DNA of 64,000 nt from Roseimicrobium gellanilyticum (lineage in GTDB: Bacteria; Verrucomicrobiota; Verrucomicrobiia; Verrucomicrobiales; Verrucomicrobiaceae): positions 310,001-374,000 of the forward strand of contig NZ_QNRR01000003.1 in the NCBI RefSeq assembly GCF_003315205.1. Reading direction: 5' to 3'. Below, in pieces: positions 26,117 to 36,560 of this stretch. The notes beneath the pieces are model-generated. The model was not told the DNA's origin. It worked only from the letters and a program-made list of their open reading frames with translations, and did not search any database. The translations under genes and the position numbers were made by a program. Positions within the stretch are counted from its first letter, which is position 1; each line of letters opens with the position of its first letter.

Positions 26117-27349
26117 ATGCAGCTCCGTTCGTTCCAAGGTCTCGTCCCCACCCCTGAAAAAGCCGCCGATGTCGCCGCCGTGCCCTATGACGTGGTGAAC
26201 CGCGCCGAATCCAAGGCCCTGGCCGCCAACAACCCGGTCAACCTGCTGCACGTGGACCGCGCGGAAATCGACCTTCCGGACAGCGTGGGCGACTACGACC
26301 CACAGGTCTACCTGAAGGCGCTGGAGAACTTCAAGAAGCTCCAGACGGATGGCGTTCTCGTCCGTGAAGCTGGCCCCTGCATGTATCTCTACCGCCAGGT
26401 GATGGGTGAGCATGCCCAGACCGGTCTCGTCGCCGTCTGCCACATCGAGGACTACGAGAACGACATCATCCGCAAGCACGAGAAGACCCGCAAGGTGAAG
26501 GAGGATGACCGCACCAAGCTGGTGGATACCCTCAGTGCGAACACCGGCCCCATCTTCCTGACGTACCGCGACCAAGCGCAGATCTCCGCGATTACCAAGG
26601 AGCACGAGAAGGAAGACAAGCCCATCTATGACATCACCGCTCCGGATGGCATCCGTCACCTGCTGTGGCGCCTGCCCATCGAAACCTGCGAGGAGCTGAC
26701 GAGGCTCTTCGACAAGAAGGTGCCCCTCTCCTATGTGGCGGATGGTCACCACCGCAGCGCCAGTGCCGCCCGTGTGGGCAAGGAGCGCCGCGAGAAGAAT
26801 CCCGATCACACCGGCCAGGAGGACTACAACTGGTTCCTCAGCGTGCTCTTCCCCGCCAGCGAGCTGAAGATTCTCCCCTACAACCGTGCGGTGAAGGATC
26901 TCAACGGCCACACTCTGGAAGGCTTCCTGCACGTGGTGGGTGCCATCTTCTCCGTGGACCCTAATGGGAAGAAAATCCCTGACCACCCCGGCCAGGCCTG
27001 CATGTACTACGGTGGCGTGTGGCACACCCTTGATTGGAAGCCCCTGGAAAACGCCTCTCCCGTGGAAGCGCTCGACGTGAGCATCCTGCAGAGCCGCCTC
27101 CTCGCCCCGGTGCTTGGCATCGACGATCCGCGCACCAGTGAGAAGATCGACTTCATCGGCGGCATTCGCGGCACTGCGGAACTGGAGAAGCTGGTGGACA
27201 GCGGCTCGCACAAGGTCGCCTTCAGCATGTACCCCACCACGGTGGACCAGCTCATGGCCATCGCGGACGCGGGTGAGATCATGCCGCCAAAGAGCACGTG
27301 GTTCGAGCCGAAGCTGCGCTCCGGCCTCTTCATCCACACCCTGGATTAA
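26117..27349 (+). CDS. DUF1015-family protein
   Basis: A 410-residue cytoplasmic protein that covers the whole DUF1015 family length. Signature segments are AAVPYDVVNRAESKALAANN, DGVLVREAGPCMYLYRQVMG, ENDIIRKHEKTRKVKEDDR and especially YVADGHHRSASAARV near residue 210. The DGHHR motif recalls the active-site GxHR of ParB/SbnI/SerK-type nucleotidyl enzymes, so a kinase or phosphotransfer role is conceivable, but the family is uncharacterised to my knowledge. The start ATG 26117 opens with the family's typical hydrophobic strand. It stands alone: the next gene starts 136 bases downstream. Confidence 0.9.
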   Translation: MQLRSFQGLVPTPEKAADVAAVPYDVVNRAESKALAANNPVNLLHVDRAEIDLPDSVGDYDPQVYLKALENFKKLQTDGVLVREAGPCMYLYRQVMGEHAQTGLVAVCHIEDYENDIIRKHEKTRKVKEDDRTKLVDTLSANTGPIFLTYRDQAQISAITKEHEKEDKPIYDITAPDGIRHLLWRLPIETCEELTRLFDKKVPLSYVADGHHRSASAARVGKERREKNPDHTGQEDYNWFLSVLFPASELKILPYNRAVKDLNGHTLEGFLHVVGAIFSVDPNGKKIPDHPGQACMYYGGVWHTLDWKPLENASPVEALDVSILQSRLLAPVLGIDDPRTSEKIDFIGGIRGTAELEKLVDSGSHKVAFSMYPTTVDQLMAIADAGEIMPPKSTWFEPKLRSGLFIHTLD

Positions 27350-27485
27350 TGGAGCGATCGTGCCAGCACGAGTGAATTGAGATGAGCTCCGCCGGTCCGC
27401 CCTCCCTGCCCTCCGTGCACCGCCGCGTGGCGATCACGGCGCAGGGTGGCACACGCTGTGCGACAGGCGCCCGCGCCCTCCACTG

Positions 27486-28826
27486 ATGTTATCCATCTCC
27501 GCCATCGGCTTTGCCCTTGTGGTGCTGCACGACTCCCCCGTGCAGCCCAGCATCAACTGGCCGTTGGTGATTCCCATGCTGGTGGCGTACGTCGCACTGC
27601 TGGCGCTGGCGGCCGTTCTTTCGGCGCTGGAGATGTCGCTCTTCGCCCTGCGGGAGCGGGGTGTGGCGGCGCTGCCCACCACGATGCCGAAGGAGAAGGA
27701 GCACCTGCGTGAAATTCTGCGAGATCCCACTGCCTTGCTTCCGGAGGCGCTGCTGCTTGGCTGCCTGGCAAACCTCGTCCTCGCCACCATCTGCCTCTGG
27801 TTCGCCGTAGAGCCGCTGCAGCAGCTTGGATGGAATCCATGGATCAGCGCTCCCATTTTGCTGGGAGCAAGTCTCCTTGCCGCCGAGTTGCTGCCCAATG
27901 CACTGGCCATCCGCTCTCCGGAGAAGGTTCTGCTGCGGACACTTCCCTGGTTCCGCGGCATCCGCTGGATCCTGGTGCCACTCTGCGCGCCGCTCCGCAT
28001 CTGGACTGAGGCCGCTGTCCGCTTCTTCACGCCGAAGAAAATGAAGCCACGGCAGAATCTTGACGCGGAAGAAATCGTCACGCTCATCGACATGCGTCAT
28101 GAGCAGGATGCCATCACCGGCGATGAGGCCACGCTGCTGAAGTCCATGGTGGGCCTGCACCAGCTCGCGGCCAAGGACGCCATGACCCCGCGGGTGGACC
28201 TTCCCCTGATGCCGCACGATGCCGAGGATGATGAGGCCTCGAATATGCTGGAGACCACGAGGCATCAATTCGTCGCGGTCTTTGATGCGAAACGCGATGC
28301 CATTGCGTACGTCGTGCCCGTGCAGCAGTGGAAGCTCTCAGGGCGCCCGCACTGGAGCACCCTGACTCAGGTACCCGAGTTTGTGCCCGAATCGCTGCCC
28401 TTGCTCGAGGCCATGCGCGAGCATCTGAAAGATGACGCTACCGCCGTGGTGGTGGTGGATGAATATGGCGGCTTCGAAGGCCTGCTCACGAGGGCAAATG
28501 TGGTGGAGCAAATCCTCGCGAAGGTCGCGCCTGCACCCACGTCATCCGCAGGTCTGCAATCCATCGGCCCGGATCGCTATCTCGTTTCGGGCACCACCCG
28601 CCTGGATGAGTTGGAGCGCGAGCTGGAACTCGAGTTCAATGCAGAGGGTGTGGATACCATCGGTGGGTTGGTGCTCAATGCGTTTGGCTATCCACCCAAG
28701 CCCGGTGAGCACATCACGGTGGCAGGCGTGCACATCAAGGTGAAGCGCACTGCTCGCGCACGCATCCAGCAACTGGAACTGCACGTGCTCGAAACCACCG
28801 GTGAAGAGGAGGCCGAGTCGCCATGA
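27486..28826 (+). CDS. CNNM/HlyC/CorC-family membrane protein (hemolysin-like) with CBS and transporter-associated domains
   Basis: A 446-residue protein. Residues 1-180 form a CNNM-type membrane domain with four segments (LVAYVALLALAAVLSALEMS, LLGCLANLVLATICLWF, ISAPILLGASLLAAELLPNA). AEEIVTLIDMRHEQDAITGDEA leads into a pair of CBS-like repeats (KDAMTPRVDLPLMP; VVVVDEYGGFEGLLTRANVV). The C-terminal 80 residues are the CorC_HlyC domain (DTIGGLVLNAFGYPPKPGEH). Relatives take part in magnesium or cobalt efflux. Its stop overlaps the next gene by four bases, so the two are translated together. Confidence 0.9.
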   Translation: MLSISAIGFALVVLHDSPVQPSINWPLVIPMLVAYVALLALAAVLSALEMSLFALRERGVAALPTTMPKEKEHLREILRDPTALLPEALLLGCLANLVLATICLWFAVEPLQQLGWNPWISAPILLGASLLAAELLPNALAIRSPEKVLLRTLPWFRGIRWILVPLCAPLRIWTEAAVRFFTPKKMKPRQNLDAEEIVTLIDMRHEQDAITGDEATLLKSMVGLHQLAAKDAMTPRVDLPLMPHDAEDDEASNMLETTRHQFVAVFDAKRDAIAYVVPVQQWKLSGRPHWSTLTQVPEFVPESLPLLEAMREHLKDDATAVVVVDEYGGFEGLLTRANVVEQILAKVAPAPTSSAGLQSIGPDRYLVSGTTRLDELERELELEFNAEGVDTIGGLVLNAFGYPPKPGEHITVAGVHIKVKRTARARIQQLELHVLETTGEEEAESP

Positions 28827-29779
28827 TCTGGGTCCTCCTGCCACTCTGCCTTATTCTGGCATTCATCCTGTCCGGCATGGAGAGCGCCCTGCTCACCGTG
28901 AGTCGCGTCCGCGCCCGCCACGCCGCGGATGAAGGGGACAAACTCGCTGCGCGCCTCGCGGGCCTGCTGGAAAAGCGCAATGAAATCCTGCACACCGTGA
29001 CCGTGCTGAATCGCGCCATGGGCCTCGGTGCTTTCGCGATGGTCGCGGTGGGTCTGGTGCATCTCCTGGGACCTTGGGGCTGGGCAGCTGCACTCTTGCT
29101 TGGTTTGCCGGTGTTTCTGATCGGACTCGAGCTCGTGCCGAAGGTGCTCTTCCGCCGTTATCCCTTCCGCCTCTTGCGCAGCTTCGCACCGATGCTGTGC
29201 TACATCCATCGCGCCTCGACACCTACGCTCTGGCTTGCGCGACTCATCACGCCGAAGCAACTCACCTCACCCACGCATGTGGAGAGCGTGGGACTCTCCT
29301 CACTGGCGAAGACGGTCGCCGGGCTGGGTGTACTGCCAGAGCAAACCTGCAAGCTGCTTCACGGCCTCGCAGAATTTCACCCCATGCAGGCACGCAATGT
29401 CATGACGCATCTCAAGAAGTTGAGTGCCCTGCCTCCGGATTTGCCCCTGACAAGTGTCGTTGCCCTCTCCAAGGAAGCGCCCCTCCTGTGGCGAGCGGTG
29501 ATGACGAGTGACGGCACGCTGAAAGGCTGGCTGGACATGACGGCTCTCCCAGCCTCGCCTTCACGGGATCGGCTCGTGCGTCAGTTCATGCGCCCGCTGC
29601 TGCAAATTCGTGAGACGGATTCCGCACTCCGCTGCTTGCAGGCACTGAGGAAACGAGGCGAGCCTGTCGCCGCAGTGTTGGATGGCTCTGGTGAAACCGT
29701 GGGTGTGATCACGCAAAAAGGGCTGGTGCAGGCCCTGCTCGCGCAGAATGGGAAGAACGGGCACGGCGCGGTGAAGTAA
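28823..29779 (+). CDS. Second CNNM-type membrane protein, reduced version
   Basis: A 318-residue protein coupled to the previous gene by an ATGA overlap. The N-terminal half is a CNNM-like membrane region (LLPLCLILAFILSGMESALL; WAAALLLGLPVFLIGLELVPK). The CBS region is degenerate: MQARNVMTHLKKLSALPPDL and AAVLDGSGETVGVITQKGLV can still be aligned. The CorC_HlyC domain is absent. It probably forms a heteromeric complex with its larger neighbour, each contributing a membrane half; that is inference from co-translation and homology. An inverted-repeat element lies 14 bases downstream. Confidence 0.8.
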   Translation: MIWVLLPLCLILAFILSGMESALLTVSRVRARHAADEGDKLAARLAGLLEKRNEILHTVTVLNRAMGLGAFAMVAVGLVHLLGPWGWAAALLLGLPVFLIGLELVPKVLFRRYPFRLLRSFAPMLCYIHRASTPTLWLARLITPKQLTSPTHVESVGLSSLAKTVAGLGVLPEQTCKLLHGLAEFHPMQARNVMTHLKKLSALPPDLPLTSVVALSKEAPLLWRAVMTSDGTLKGWLDMTALPASPSRDRLVRQFMRPLLQIRETDSALRCLQALRKRGEPVAAVLDGSGETVGVITQKGLVQALLAQNGKNGHGAVK

Positions 29780-29793
29780 TGGTGCTCCTACAT

Positions 29794-29940
29794 GGTGGTC
29801 CGCCCACTCCGTGTGCGGTCAGAGTGTTGCATGTCTCCGGATGAGATTTGAGCCTGGAACGTGGTTCGTGCGCGCTGGGAATTTTGTGGGTGAAGGCGAT
29901 TGTTTCACCCTCTGACCGCACACGGAGTGGGCGGACCACC
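29794..29940. mobile_element. MITE-like element with 31-bp perfect terminal inverted repeats
   Basis: 29794-29824 is the exact reverse complement of 29910-29940. The outer end is GGTGGTCCGCCCACTCCG and the inner end ...GCGGTCAGAG. The 85-base interior holds no gene. The symmetry stops sharply at both ends. It lies between convergent genes, 14 bases after the CNNM-type gene and 5 bases from the menD stop. No target-site duplication is obvious in the first bases flanking it, and no transposase is nearby, so a simple long terminator hairpin is the alternative; there is no T-run. Confidence 0.65.
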
Positions 29941-29945
29941 CTCGG

Positions 29946-31559
29946 TCAACTCCCCTGCCACGCCTTCCAGAAGGCTTCTGTCTGCAACATATCTGGTCGT
30001 ACCTCCCAAATGGCGGCGCCTTCGTCCGCATCATCATGCAACTGGTCAGGCACCGTGATGAGCCTGTAGTCCATGCTCCACATGCGGGCCCAGGGCTCGA
30101 AGCTCAGGCCGTGCGGGTTTTCCATCACGCGTCGCGTGCCTTCATCCGCATCCTTCAGCCATGCCACGCGTGAGAAGATTTTCCCGCCGCCGTTGTTGAT
30201 CACTACCAGCCGCCGCTTGCCGGCTTTCAACTGCGGCAGGATCCAAGGTGCGCCGAGGTCATAGACCGCACTGAGATCTCCCACAATGAGCCATGATTCC
30301 TGTGACTGCGCGGAGAGTCCGAGCCAGGTGGAGACAAGGCCATCAATGCCATTGGCGCCACGGTTCGCGAAGAATGCCGCACCCGTTGGAGGAGGCTCTG
30401 ACGCGAGATTCCACTCGCGGATGGGCAGGCTGTTCCCCAGCATGACCATGCTGCCTTCACCCATGACTCGTGAAAGGTGCCCCATCCATGCAGGCTCAGA
30501 GAGCGGGTTCGCTTCCAGCGCCCGCTCGAGTCGCTCCGCGTCCGTGTTCACCGGCATCGCAGAGGCGACCATAGGCACATGAAAGTCCGGATGCCGCAGC
30601 ACATCCCATGAGCAGGTCACCACCCCCTCTGTCCTGGAGAGCCCACGAAAAGGAGCGCGCGAAATATTGAGCACAGGAATGTCCTCGCGCGCATCGAGAT
30701 CACGCCACCATCTCCACGATGGCACGCTTCCCAGACGCACTACGCGCTTCGCATCGAACGCGCGCATCACAGACTCCCCGCCGGTCAACAGCTGGGACTT
30801 CAATTGGTCATCCCCAAGCAGATTGGATGTGGCCTCCGCCATCACGGGCACTCCCACTTTCAGCAGGAACTGCCGTGCCGCAGGAACATCCGCAGGATGC
30901 AATCCACCCACGAGCGCGAGCATGGGCCCCTTGGCACTCCAGAATTTGCTGATGCCCACCTTGTCCCACTCGAGAGCCGGATGCGGGGTCGGTTTCCGAG
31001 CCGGCAGGTCGCGATGCTCCGCTTCAAAGCAGGCGAAGCCCTCCTCCAGGCAGATGTTGAAATGCTGGGGACCGCTGCCTCCGGTGGCTCGTCCGACCGT
31101 GGCGTGATACTCCGCATCCCGGTATTCCATTTCCACGTCCCGCACGACGTAGTTTCCGAAGAAGCCCATCTGCTCCACCGCCTGTGGAGCACCGCTGCCG
31201 CGATAACGCGAAGGACGATCGGCGGTGATGGCGATGAGCGGCAGCGCCTGATAGTGCGCCTCCATGATGGCAGGAAAGAGCTCTGCCACTGCGGTGCCCG
31301 ATGTCGTGACCACCGCCACAGGACGCCGCGAATGCATCACACGACCCAGCGCAAAGAAGGCCGCACTGCGCTCCTCCACGAAATGATACACCACGGAACG
31401 ACGTGCGAGCAGCAGATGCAGCAGTTGCGCATTGCGCGCACCCGCTGCCACGCAGAACTCCCGCACGCCCATGACATCCAGTTCATTGAGCAACGCAGAA
31501 ATCAATTCCACATTCCGCTGCACTGCGGTGTGCTCAGGAGAACCGTTGGAGTCTGCCAT
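29946..31559 (-). CDS. menD: 2-succinyl-5-enolpyruvyl-6-hydroxy-3-cyclohexene-1-carboxylate synthase
   Basis: A 537-residue ThDP-dependent enzyme that adds a succinyl semialdehyde unit from 2-oxoglutarate to isochorismate in menaquinone synthesis. The N-terminal pyrimidine-binding domain shows the catalytic glutamate context VVYHFVEERSAAFFALG and PVAVVTTSGTAVAELFPAI; the C-terminal domain has ANRGANGIDGLVSTWLGLS and the ThDP-magnesium site GDLSAVYDLGAPW...NNGGGKIFSRV. ATG 31559 (MADSNGSPEHTAVQRN) is preferred over the longer frame to 31616, which overlaps menF. It begins two bases after the menF stop, so the two are one operon. Confidence 0.93.
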   Translation of the reverse strand: MADSNGSPEHTAVQRNVELISALLNELDVMGVREFCVAAGARNAQLLHLLLARRSVVYHFVEERSAAFFALGRVMHSRRPVAVVTTSGTAVAELFPAIMEAHYQALPLIAITADRPSRYRGSGAPQAVEQMGFFGNYVVRDVEMEYRDAEYHATVGRATGGSGPQHFNICLEEGFACFEAEHRDLPARKPTPHPALEWDKVGISKFWSAKGPMLALVGGLHPADVPAARQFLLKVGVPVMAEATSNLLGDDQLKSQLLTGGESVMRAFDAKRVVRLGSVPSWRWWRDLDAREDIPVLNISRAPFRGLSRTEGVVTCSWDVLRHPDFHVPMVASAMPVNTDAERLERALEANPLSEPAWMGHLSRVMGEGSMVMLGNSLPIREWNLASEPPPTGAAFFANRGANGIDGLVSTWLGLSAQSQESWLIVGDLSAVYDLGAPWILPQLKAGKRRLVVINNGGGKIFSRVAWLKDADEGTRRVMENPHGLSFEPWARMWSMDYRLITVPDQLHDDADEGAAIWEVRPDMLQTEAFWKAWQGS

Positions 31560-31561
31560 GA

Positions 31562-32584
31562 CTAGACGCCAAAAAGTTTTGCCACAGATTCCCGTTTGAG
31601 CCGGAGCTCGCGCCACTCGTGATCAAAGGCACTGCCACCCACGATGCCACAGCCGCTGGGCAGGAACATGGTCGCCTCATTCCATGCGAGGCCACGGATG
31701 CTCACCACGCAGTGGAAGGCATCATCCACCTTCAATCCAAACGGTGCGCCAAAGAATGCAGGCGTCTTCAGCTGCCGGCGATACTCCGCCAGTTTCTCAC
31801 GGCCAGACTCATCACGCGGCAGGCAACCCACCGCTGGAGTGGGATGGAGCCTTGCGATGAGGTCGTTGATATCCGCGGAGTTCTGAAGCTGCACGGAAAT
31901 GTCCGTGCGGAAATGCGTGAGACCGGCGGGGTGGCTTACTTCGCGGGCGCCACGGCTCACCTGTCCAAACTCCTTGAGCGCTTCCTCAATGAAACCTGCC
32001 ACGAGTTCGTGCTCCTCAATCTCCTTCACGTCCGCCGCGAAGCTCTCCTCGCGGTTGGGCTTCGCCGTTCCAGCGAGAGCCATGGTGCGTAGCGTGCTGC
32101 CCTCGATCTGCATGAGGAGTTCCGGCGTGGCGCCGAGGAAACCCTGGTTTCCCTGCACACGCGCATACCCCCACAATCCGTCCGGCGCCTCCAGCACACG
32201 GCACAGCAGCACACGCGGGTCGCCGGATTGCAATTCGCCTTCTTCGGTGAGCACCGGCACGAGTTTGCGGAGCTTGTGCGCGAGCACATCCTTGCGGATA
32301 CGGCGGAAGGCCATCTTGAACCACTCCGTGGCTGGCTTCTGCCAGCGCACCTTGGGCGCAGCCGCATCGTTCAGTGCTTCATTTTGGGCTAGGGCAGCCC
32401 ACAGATCTTCCCTGGATTTCACCGGGGTTAGCCGTGCAGGTATCTTCCAGGGCCTGGCGTCGGACAGTGTGAAGTCATTCACATAGAACGCAGTGCCGCC
32501 CGGAGGTGCCGCCGCTTCCGCAAACGGTCCCTCCCCCACCCATGCCCGTCCGTCGGGAAGCCTGAAAAGCGCGAGGTCCATCAT
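31562..32584 (-). CDS. menF: Isochorismate synthase
   Basis: A 340-residue chorismate-utilising enzyme, on the short side for the family since the N-terminal region is reduced. Hallmarks are GFLGATPELLMQIEGSTLRT, ALAGTAKPNREESFAADVKE, EHELVAGFI and ARLHPTPAVGCLPRD, and the C-terminal FLPSGCGIVGGSAFDHEWRE. It converts chorismate to isochorismate, the substrate of MenD encoded immediately downstream. Two consecutive ATGs (32584, 32581) open the gene. The remaining menaquinone genes are not in the window. Confidence 0.9.
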   Translation of the reverse strand: MMDLALFRLPDGRAWVGEGPFAEAAAPPGGTAFYVNDFTLSDARPWKIPARLTPVKSREDLWAALAQNEALNDAAAPKVRWQKPATEWFKMAFRRIRKDVLAHKLRKLVPVLTEEGELQSGDPRVLLCRVLEAPDGLWGYARVQGNQGFLGATPELLMQIEGSTLRTMALAGTAKPNREESFAADVKEIEEHELVAGFIEEALKEFGQVSRGAREVSHPAGLTHFRTDISVQLQNSADINDLIARLHPTPAVGCLPRDESGREKLAEYRRQLKTPAFFGAPFGLKVDDAFHCVVSIRGLAWNEATMFLPSGCGIVGGSAFDHEWRELRLKRESVAKLFGV

Positions 32585-32716
32585 GAATCAAAATTGGACC
32601 GGCATCTTGGCGCGGGATACGACAATGTGCAACGCATGCCTGATGTGGCTGAAAAGGAGAGGGATGGGCATTTTTTTCGGATTGTCGCAGCCGCCACTGT
32701 TTGCTAGATAAGAAGA

Positions 32717-33562
32717 ATGCCGTCCGCCCCTGTGGAACTCCGGTCGCTGCTCCGGCTGCTGGATGATGATACGCCTGTCGTCCGCGACGCGGTACGTCAG
32801 AAGCTGGCTGCGCTGCGCCACGAACTCCCGGAGCATTTCCTCGCTCTGGGCGAGCCTCTGGATGACGAGCAGCAGCGTCTCATCAGCGAAATCCTCGCCC
32901 CCGTGTGCCGCGAAGAGCTGGAATCTGCCTGGATGTCCTGGAAGTGGCTCTCCTCCCCGGAAGCCCAACTGGAAGAGGCTCTCGGCCAGCTTTCTGCCTT
33001 CCTGAGCGGCTGGCAAACAAAGGCCGAGGAGCTGCCCCACCAGCTTGATGCGGTCGCGGAGCGGGCCATGCGCGAGGGCGGGACCTATGATCCCCACCGG
33101 CTCGCAGACTTCCTTTTCGGTGGTCGCGGGGACGACGCCCGCCTGCGCGGAAATACGAAGGACTACTATGCCGCCCACAACAGCAACCTCCTCTGGGTGC
33201 TGGCCAACGGGCAGGGCAATCCTATTTCCCTGAGCTGCATCTACATCTTGGTGGGCCGCCGCCTTGGCATGCGCATCGAGGGCTGCAACTTCCCCGGTCA
33301 CTTCCTCGCGCGTGTGCGCCACGAGAGCAAGGTATGGCTGGTCGATTGCTTCAATCGCGGTCGCTTCATGCTGTCCGAGGACGTGGCCAAGCATCACCCC
33401 GCCGCCAATCCTTCGATGGAAGACGTGGTCCGCGACCCTGCCCCGGTGGAAGCCATCATCGCCCGGGTACTGCGAAATCTGGACGAGGCTTTTGAGCGCG
33501 AAAGCAACCTGCCGCAACGCCACGTGATACGGCGGCTGATGCTGAAGTTGATGGAGGCGTGA
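32717..33562 (+). CDS. SirB1-like protein with transglutaminase-like core
   Basis: A 281-residue protein of the SirB1/Transglut_core2 family. The core is GNPISLSCIYILVGRRLGMR followed by IEGCNFPGHFLARV and VWLVDCFNRGRFM. The Cys of true transglutaminases at the GNxIS position is replaced by proline, so it is probably not a classical transglutaminase; the family as a whole is uncharacterised. Residues 1-100 are helical with HEAT-like leucine-rich spacing. It is divergent from menF by about 130 bases and ends 7 bases from the convergent SMP-30-like gene. Confidence 0.85.
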   Translation: MPSAPVELRSLLRLLDDDTPVVRDAVRQKLAALRHELPEHFLALGEPLDDEQQRLISEILAPVCREELESAWMSWKWLSSPEAQLEEALGQLSAFLSGWQTKAEELPHQLDAVAERAMREGGTYDPHRLADFLFGGRGDDARLRGNTKDYYAAHNSNLLWVLANGQGNPISLSCIYILVGRRLGMRIEGCNFPGHFLARVRHESKVWLVDCFNRGRFMLSEDVAKHHPAANPSMEDVVRDPAPVEAIIARVLRNLDEAFERESNLPQRHVIRRLMLKLMEA

Positions 33563-33569
33563 GGTGGCC

Positions 33570-34814
<1,245 letters not shown>

Positions 34815-34952
34815 ACTTAGAAAGCGTTTCGGAACTGAGTTTTTCGAAGGGCAGGATGACGAAATAGACGCAAGCAGGCAATGGGTATTCGATGAATAAG
34901 TGCTCCATACCGCGGACACTTCCGCACTACGGACGCCGCCCTCCGGACTTTC

Positions 34953-35942
34953 TCAATTCACCACATTCCTCGCCGCCTGTCCGAGCAACACGCGTCGCAC
35001 ATTCTCACTTCCCTTCACGCGCATGTCGCGCAGGCCTTCTTCCGTGTAGAAGGCGGAATGCGGATTGAGAATCAAACGGTCATGGGCGGGATGATGCGGA
35101 TCGCGCCAGGCTTGAAGCAATGGGTCGCTGTCGGACGGCGGTTCCTTCTCCAACACATCCAGTGCGGCACCGGCGAGGTGACCGTTTTCAATGGCGCGCA
35201 GGATGGCCATGGGGTCGGATACTGCACCACGCGCCGAATTGATGACATAGGATCCCTGCGGCAGAAGCTTCAGCGTCTCCGCATTTACCAGCAACCGCGT
35301 CTCCGGCGTCAGTGGGCAGTGCAGGGACAGCACGTACGACTTGGCGAAGAGTTCCTCAATCGACTCGGCACGGCGCACACCCAGGGACTTGTCTTTGCCA
35401 TCCGGTGCATAGGGATCATAGAACCACACATCCATGCCCAGTGCCTTCGCACGCAACGCCGCCGACGTACCAATACGACCCAGCCCCACAATGCCAAACA
35501 CGCGACCACGCAGGCGGTGCAGGGGCACCATGGGTGAGTAGTGCCAGGGGCCGACGTTGCGCTGCAGCCGGGAGTTCATCAAATGCACGCCACGTGTGAG
35601 CGTCATCATCATGGCAATCGCGGTGTCCGCCACGTCCTCCGTGCCGTAGTCCGGGATGTTGGCCACCGGGATGCCGCGCGTGCGGGCGAAGGCATGATCC
35701 ACGTTGTCCACGCCCACACCGCAGCGGATGATCAGCTTGCAGTTCGTGAGGCGCTCGATGATGCGAGAGGTCACATTGAACTGGTGATACATCATGATGG
35801 CATCCGCATCCTCGATGCGACCAATGAGCTCATCCTCACAGAGGGCATCCAGCGCAATGACCTCCGCGAGTTCCCCCAGGATGCGGCGTTCCTCGTCGAG
35901 GGGTTCCGTGACGAAATCGGTGATGATGACTTTGGCGGGCAT
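34953..35942 (-). CDS. D-isomer-specific 2-hydroxyacid dehydrogenase, CtBP-like
   Basis: A 329-residue NAD-dependent oxidoreductase. The Rossmann motif is VFGIVGLGRIGTSAALRAKA, with ALGMDVWFYDPY for the cofactor-specificity strand. Catalytic residues are the Arg in YVINSARGAV, the Glu in DVLEKEPPSDSD and the His in NPHSAFYTEEGLRD. The last segment resembles the C-terminal binding protein branch more than SerA or glyoxylate reductase; the substrate is unknown. ATG 35942 (MPAKVIITDF) is chosen as the family's typical first strand. It lies 17 bases downstream of the frameshifted membrane-protein gene. Confidence 0.9.
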   Translation of the reverse strand: MPAKVIITDFVTEPLDEERRILGELAEVIALDALCEDELIGRIEDADAIMMYHQFNVTSRIIERLTNCKLIIRCGVGVDNVDHAFARTRGIPVANIPDYGTEDVADTAIAMMMTLTRGVHLMNSRLQRNVGPWHYSPMVPLHRLRGRVFGIVGLGRIGTSAALRAKALGMDVWFYDPYAPDGKDKSLGVRRAESIEELFAKSYVLSLHCPLTPETRLLVNAETLKLLPQGSYVINSARGAVSDPMAILRAIENGHLAGAALDVLEKEPPSDSDPLLQAWRDPHHPAHDRLILNPHSAFYTEEGLRDMRVKGSENVRRVLLGQAARNVVN

Positions 35943-35959
35943 GGTATGCAGAAAATTTA

Positions 35960-36374
35960 TCAATTGCGACGTCCCATCTTTTTCTCCACTGACTCGATGC
36001 CGTTTCTAGCGATATCCACAAGCACGAGGGAGACTACGGAGCTCAAACAGAAGGTGAAGAGCAGCAATGCGTTGATGAGAATCACGAGAGCCGAAAGAAC
36101 TGTCAGCCGCCATCTAGGCCACCATTTCTTCAAAGTAAACTCCACGGTCACGAGAGTCGCGACCACAGCCAAAAACAATGGACCAGTACGCCATCAATCG
36201 TATAGCGTGTGACATATCCTGAAACGAAGCATCGGCAGCAATCTTGTCCCATTGATGGCTGATTTTCGGTGCGATGATCGTAACCCAAAACAACCAGGTT
36301 AGGAGCGTGGGAAAGATCGCAAGAGTCACCATCAGATAGGTCTTCCACGCCGGCTTGGGTTGCATGGCCGCCAT
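35960..36374 (-). pseudogene. Small membrane protein interrupted by a frameshift
   Basis: Two frames together encode one plausible protein of about 136 residues. The first, from ATG 36374, has a good Shine-Dalgarno (GGAGG eight bases upstream) and gives one clear membrane segment (YLMVTLAIFPTLLTWLFWVT) and the start of a second (AIRLMAYWSIVF). The second frame continues it (LAVVATLVTVEF) and adds another (VLSALVILINALLLFTF). They join at a run of five A's on the plus strand (36171-36175); removing one base restores a single frame (SIV-LAVVAT). It is a decaying gene, a slippage site, or a sequencing error. Function unknown. Confidence 0.6.
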
Positions 36375-36560
36375 GCTGGAGTCCTCCCGCAATTTTCATC
36401 AAGGAAAATTCTTCATTTTCTCCTGCGGAAGCAGCCAGCCAGCGCAAGCGAAAATCGCCCCTCTGCACCTTTTGCTTGCCGCTTCCGGCGTGTCCGCTAC
36501 CCCTTTGAGATCCTCATCCCCCAAAGAATCCGACCCTGCATCTCTGCACGCTGACCATCC

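Noticed and set aside
29960-29980. CTTCCAGAAGGCTTCTG resembling the REPIN arm
   Set aside because: It is in the coding 3' end of menD, lacks the hairpin symmetry and has no partner arm.
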